The notes under the pieces were generated by a model. That model saw only the letters and a program-made list of their open reading frames with translations, searched no databases and was not told the DNA's origin. Of a stretch of 30,335 bases of DNA, positions 27,241 to 30,335 are shown piece by piece. How positions within the stretch are numbered: position 1 is the first letter of the stretch; every line of letters starts with the position of its first letter. The position numbers and the translations under genes were made by a program. The DNA comes from CAWCTB01 sp963798275 (GTDB lineage Bacteria; Acidobacteriota; Terriglobia; Terriglobales; Acidobacteriaceae): assembly GCA_963798275.1 (NCBI GenBank), contig CAWCTB010000045.1:1-30335 (forward strand), in the 5' to 3' direction.

Positions 27241-27722
27241 AGTTAGCTGCTGGGCCGGACGGTCGCTGCCGGCCCGCGAACACTGGTCGCACCGCTTCGG
27301 CGGGGCCTTCGGGCCGGCCAGGTCGCGCGGGCGGGGAGAGGAAAGTCCGAACTCCGCAGAGCGGTGTGCCGGATAACGTCCGGGCGCCGGCGTTCAAGCG
27401 CCGAGCGACGGAAAGTGCCACAGAAAACATACCGCCCCGCGCAAGCGAGGTAAGGGTGAAAAGGTGCGGTAAGAGCGCACCGCGCCGCCAGTAATGGCGG
27501 TGGCAGGGAAAACCCCACACGGAGCAAGACCAAATAGGGGAGGAGTTCGCTTCGGCGGACACGTGCCGGCTCGGTGCGTCACAACTTCCGGGTAGGTCGC
27601 TTGAGCCATGCAGTGATGCACGGCCTAGAGGAATGACCGTCGTGCCGCTCTTCTTCCTCACACTGCAAAGTGCGAGGAAAAAGAGCGGCACACAGAATTC
27701 GGCTTACAGGCCCAGCAGCTAC
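27241..27722 (+). ncRNA. rnpB: RNase P RNA, bacterial type A
   Basis: This is the catalytic RNA of RNase P, which trims tRNA 5' leaders. Universally conserved blocks appear in order: GAGGAAAGTCC (about 27338-27348), GCCACAGAAAACATACCGC (from about 27417), GGTAAGGGTGAAAAGGTG (from about 27449), GGCAGGGAAAACCCC, GACCAAATAGGGG (from about 27528) and TAGAGGAATGACCG (from about 27626). The ends are fixed by a 12-bp perfect P1 helix: AGCTGCTGGGCC (27245-27256) with GGCCCAGCAGCT (27709-27720). Just 5' of the P1 return strand is a long hairpin (27642-27691) described separately. The RNA is about 480 nt, longer than the E. coli 377 nt. Exact ends are approximate. Confidence 0.95.
27642..27691 (+). other. 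Long GCAA-capped hairpin inside rnpB (P19 position)
   Basis: Stem segments of 11, 6 and 4 bp, separated by two single mismatches, close on a GCAA tetraloop at 27665-27668. It occupies the segment between the last conserved core block and the 3' strand of P1, where some bacterial RNase P RNAs carry helix P19. Confidence 0.75.
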
Positions 27723-27763
27723 CAAACTTCACAGCCCTTCGTCGCCGTTCGCTTCTCGTCTTT

Positions 27764-27793
27764 CGCTTTGCCGGCGCGGCCCCATGCAAAGCG
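27764..27793. terminator. Hairpin between rnpB and the GlsB-like gene
   Basis: CGCTTTGC (27764-27771) pairs perfectly with GCAAAGCG (27786-27793) around a 14-base loop. It lies in the 87-bp gap between convergent transcripts, so it could terminate either. There is no clear T-run. Confidence 0.4.
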
Positions 27794-27809
27794 ATTCTTG
27801 CGAAGTGCG

Positions 27810-28064
27810 TTAGGCCGTTCGTCCTTTCACCAGCCGGTAAATCGCCAGCAGGACGACCGCTCCCACGAAGGAAGCGATCCAGCCCGCGGCCTGGCCTTCC
27901 TGATACCAGCCCACCAGGCGCAAAACCCATCCGGCGAGCAGCGATCCGGCTATGCCGATCAGCATGGTGATCCAAATGCCGCCAGGGTCTTTTCCTGGCA
28001 TGACCAGCTTCGCTAGTGCACCGATGATCAATCCAAAGATTGCCAACCACAGCAGATGTAGCAT
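27810..28064 (-). CDS. GlsB/YeaQ/YmgE family small membrane protein
   Basis: This 84-aa protein has three predicted membrane helices and the family's Gly-rich pattern: LIIGALAKLVMPGKDPGGIWITMLIGIAGSLLAGW. It belongs to the transglycosylase-associated (GlsB/YeaQ/YmgE) family, often linked to stress response, with no proven catalytic activity. The ATG at 28064 follows AAGGAG with a short spacer. It lies 87 bp downstream of the next minus-strand gene and may share its transcript; its 3' end faces rnpB. Confidence 0.92.
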   Translation of the reverse strand: MLHLLWLAIFGLIIGALAKLVMPGKDPGGIWITMLIGIAGSLLAGWVLRLVGWYQEGQAAGWIASFVGAVVLLAIYRLVKGRTA

Positions 28065-28151
28065 TCGAACTCCTTTCGTGATTGAGGTTCAGGTTTGGAT
28101 GCAAAGGTCGCAGGTTCGGCGCCACAATCTTGCGGCGTGTTCTAGGGGGAG

Positions 28152-28373
28152 CTACTCCTTATTCATCAAACCGGCTGCCATCCCCTTGACTTTGTCCATC
28201 AGGCCGCCGGCGCCTTCGGCTGGGGCAGCGCCGCCGAGCAGCCCATCGACCTGCGACGACAGGCTCTCGGGCAGCCTTGTCTTGAGCTGTCCGACGACGA
28301 ATTCAAGCACTTGCTGCGATACTTCAGGGGAAAGGCCAAACTTCTGGGATACCATCTGCGCAAGTTCGTTCAT
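28152..28373 (-). CDS. Small hypothetical protein, 73 aa, helical
   Basis: The N-terminal half (MNELAQMVSQKFGLSPEVSQQVLEFVVGQLKTRLP) is predicted to be helical. A Gly/Ala-rich linker (LLGGAAPAEGAGG) and a short C-terminal helix (LMDKVKGMAAGLMNKE) follow. The layout resembles small DUF937/DUF2267-type proteins but is too short to assign. GGGAGGA lies seven bases before the ATG at 28373, which supports a real gene. It precedes the GlsB-like gene in the same direction. Confidence 0.72.
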   Translation of the reverse strand: MNELAQMVSQKFGLSPEVSQQVLEFVVGQLKTRLPESLSSQVDGLLGGAAPAEGAGGLMDKVKGMAAGLMNKE

Positions 28374-28735
28374 AGTTTTATCCTCCCGGGCAGAAAAGGT
28401 TACGGTCGAACGGCGCCGGGGGCATGCGCCATGTTGGATTGACTATTAATGAAGGGACCCGACTCGGTGGTGCGGCAAGTGTATCTGCGAAGAGAGAATC
28501 AACCAAGGCACGTTAGTGCCAGGCGAGGCTTATAAGCGCGGACCCGCAACGCAGTCGTGTCTTCTGACAACGAGGGCGTGCATTGTTGCGGAAAACACCA
28601 ATTCCCGTTTTCAGCATCGAGCAAAAGAAGCTGCCGTTCATCACTTCATCAGCAAGGGGAAAAGTGGCAGCATAGGGGTAGGATCTTGTTAACCCACCGG
28701 ATTAGGAAGCGCGCTTGGCCCAGGAGGTGGAAACC
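28374..28735. other. Intergenic region, 362 bp
   Basis: This divergent gap must hold promoters for the small hypothetical gene (-) and the TPR-like gene (+). I see one short perfect hairpin, GGCAC-GTTA-GTGCC at 28507-28520, and AGGAGG at 28722-28727 serving the next gene. No RNA gene, repeat or clear promoter was recognised, and the short open frames here lack gene-like composition. Confidence 0.5.
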
Positions 28736-29245
28736 ATGACGCTGACGCTGAAAACCGTTTCGAAGAACGGGATTGCGCGGGCGATCGAGAAAGCTGAAAT
28801 GTATCGCCATGTCAATGAACCCGGCGAAACCGAGTCGATTTGCCGTGACGTCCTCGCCACGGATCCTGATAACCAGACCGCACTGGCCCTGCTGGGACTC
28901 GCACTCGCTGACCAGTTTTGTGGCAGCGTCTCGGATCGCTGCGTCGAGGCCGGGAGAATAATTCAGAGCCTGAAGGATCCATACACGCGGCTCTACTACA
29001 CCGGCCTTCTCAATGAACGCCGAGCCAAAGCTCAGCTACATGCGGGCCGGCCGCCGCATCTGCTGGCTCCTCTTCTGGAGCACGCAATGGCCTGCTTTGA
29101 ACAGGCAGAGAAAATCCGCCCGGAAGGCAACGACGACGCGATTCTGCGCTGGAACCGTTGTGCAAGGCTGTTGGAGGGCTTGCACGAGGTTCAGCCCGAA
29201 CGAGCACCAGGAATTGAAGTAGTCGATGGTGCACCGGTAGCCTGA
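28736..29245 (+). CDS. TPR-like helical protein, 169 aa
   Basis: The frame is intact and helical throughout. Residues around 20-55 (AIEKAEMYRHVNEPGETESICRDVLATDPDNQTALALLGLALADQ) match a tetratricopeptide repeat: paired helices with the LALLGLALA and DPDN signatures. A second degenerate repeat near AMACFEQAEKIRPEGNDDAILRWNRCARLL also fits. There is no signal peptide, so it is probably a cytoplasmic scaffold. The ATG at 28736 follows AGGAGG by eight bases; the open frame extends to 28715 without a better start. Partner and pathway are unknown. Confidence 0.78.
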   Translation: MTLTLKTVSKNGIARAIEKAEMYRHVNEPGETESICRDVLATDPDNQTALALLGLALADQFCGSVSDRCVEAGRIIQSLKDPYTRLYYTGLLNERRAKAQLHAGRPPHLLAPLLEHAMACFEQAEKIRPEGNDDAILRWNRCARLLEGLHEVQPERAPGIEVVDGAPVA

Positions 29246-29528
29246 CCTCGCAGTACTTTCGGTTCAGTCCAAACATTCACTCCAGAAGCGGAATGAATAC
29301 GACGTTCTCACTCGTGGTTCCATTTTTTGGTCTCGACGAACCCTGATCGCACCCAGCAAGATTTGCTTAGATACGTCGTATAGCTTCTTAATCTCGGCAA
29401 TGCAGTATAAGAGGTTAATTTGTAATCAAATCCGGGCGGGCTTTGGCGAGAAGTCTTGGTGTCATCACGCGGCCGAGGGCCCACCCCATCGGGACGGCAT
29501 CGAACGGCGCCTTTCCGCATATCCAGAA

Positions 29529-30335
29529 TCACACCTTGGCCACCTCCCGGTAGACCTGCAACATCCGCCCAACACTCTCGTCCCAGGAGAACTTCCGCGC
29601 CTGCTCCACCCGGTGGGCCTTCAGTTTCTCGCGCAGGTTCTGGTCCAGCAGTACGCGATATAAAGCGCGCTGAATGTCAAAGACGTTCTCCGGATTCACC
29701 ATGACGGCGGCGTTGCCCACGACTTCGGGAATGGACGATGTGTTGCTGGTCACCACCGGCGTTCCGTGCGCCATCGCTTCCAGCGGAGGCAGTCCAAAAC
29801 CTTCGTACAGCGACGGGAACACGAAGATCTTCGCCCGGTCGTAGAAGATGCGCAGCACTTCGATGGGCACGAAGCCAAGGAAGCGAACATCGTTCTGCAA
29901 CTGGCTGCGGATGACGGCGCGGCGCAGATCGGGATGGCGCGAGACTTCGTCGCCGATAATGATGAGCTTCAGGTCTTCGAAGCGTCCCTCCTGCAGCAAC
30001 TGGGTCTTGAGCAGCGAGAAGGCCTCGATGATGCGTACCACGTTCTTGTGCGGGCTGATGCGGCCGGCGTACAGCAGGAACGGATAGGTCACCTGGTAGC
30101 GCTCGGCAATGAGCCCGCGGTCGGCTTCACTGGCATGGCCCTGGCGGAAGCCTTCGTCGAGCGCGTTATAGATCACTTCGATTTTGTCGCCGGGAACCCG
30201 GAACAGGCGCTCGGTATCTTTCTTGGAGAAATGGCTGACCGCGAAGATTCGCGCCGCATGTTGCAGCACCCGCCTGGTGAAGTGGAAGTGCATGGTGCGC
30301 TTCAGGCTGTAGTTGGTGTTGGCGCGATACATGTG
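29529..30335 (-). CDS. GT4-family glycosyltransferase, C-terminal part
   Basis: The 5' end lies beyond the window, since the frame is still open at 30335. The visible 268 residues hold the C-terminal Rossmann domain of a GT-B glycosyltransferase of group 1 (GT4). PFLLYAGRISPHKNVVRIIEAF is the donor-binding start, LVIIGDE-like strands follow, then VRFLGFVPIEVLRIFYDRAKIFVFPSLYEGFGLPPLEAMAHGTPVVTSNTSSIPEV with the E-x7-E motif (EGFGLPPLE). It ends in a helical tail (FSWDESVGRMLQVYREVAKV). Typical donors are nucleotide sugars for cell-envelope or exopolysaccharide glycans; donor and acceptor are not set by sequence. Confidence 0.9.
   Translation of the reverse strand, partial: HMYRANTNYSLKRTMHFHFTRRVLQHAARIFAVSHFSKKDTERLFRVPGDKIEVIYNALDEGFRQGHASEADRGLIAERYQVTYPFLLYAGRISPHKNVVRIIEAFSLLKTQLLQEGRFEDLKLIIIGDEVSRHPDLRRAVIRSQLQNDVRFLGFVPIEVLRIFYDRAKIFVFPSLYEGFGLPPLEAMAHGTPVVTSNTSSIPEVVGNAAVMVNPENVFDIQRALYRVLLDQNLREKLKAHRVEQARKFSWDESVGRMLQVYREVAKV

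Noticed and set aside
27188..27691. 167-aa minus-strand frame and shorter frames across the RNase P locus
   Set aside because: These overlap the conserved core of rnpB; the RNA motifs explain the sequence better than any protein.
29246..29528. Possible RNA gene or degraded gene between the TPR-like and GT4 genes
   Set aside because: No tRNA-like fold, repeat copy or gene-like frame was found in this 283-bp convergent gap.

Overview
The window looks like chromosomal DNA of a soil-type Acidobacteriota (Terriglobia/Koribacter-like). This is an inference from gene content, not from a phylogenetic marker. Supporting content is high GC, a SYLF-domain secreted protein, a PEP-CTERM-anchored esterase, a DUF2277 protein, a plant-type PNGase A homologue, and intergenic hairpins with a GGGCTTTAGCCC-type core. 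No phage, IS element, CRISPR array or tRNA was seen. Almost everything is housekeeping or secreted/envelope function.

Layout. (1) 1-5.7 kb: the tail of a PASTA protein (+) faces a minus-strand run cysM-mec-aroC-def-fmt-rsmB (cysteine synthesis, chorismate, formyl-Met handling, rRNA methylation). (2) 5.9-10.5 kb, plus strand: a hypothetical gene, a SYLF (Ysc84-like) protein, a DUF4440/SnoaL-like secreted protein, then panB, a PsbP-like secreted protein and panC. (3) 10.6-17.4 kb: a GT-C membrane glycosyltransferase (-) diverges from a very large GH18-CE4-GT2 fusion (+), followed by a PafA-like phosphatase overlapping pyrD. (4) 18.3-22.1 kb: a lone STAS protein (-), a cytochrome P450 (+) and a PNGase A-family glycoamidase (+). 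(5) 22.3-26.9 kb: an overlapping GNAT-YjbR-secreted protein operon (-), an SDR oxidoreductase (+), a small unknown gene, a DUF2277 gene and a PEP-CTERM GDSL esterase (-). (6) 27.2-30.3 kb: the RNase P RNA gene (+), two small stress-type genes (-), a TPR-like gene (+) and the 3' part of a GT4 glycosyltransferase (-).

A dominant technical feature is that twelve genes are broken by 19 single-base frame changes. Seventeen behave like one extra base and two like one missing base, and fixing them restores textbook family sequences. The genes hit include fmt, rsmB, panB, panC, the P450 and the large fusion. I treat these as sequence errors until shown otherwise, so each such gene is annotated as one CDS over its full span.

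The most interesting biology is the single-polypeptide GH18-CE4-GT2 protein, which resembles a polymer synthase, deacetylase and hydrolase in one chain. Next are the PNGase A homologue and a dispersed two-hairpin repeat found three times, each time between convergent genes.
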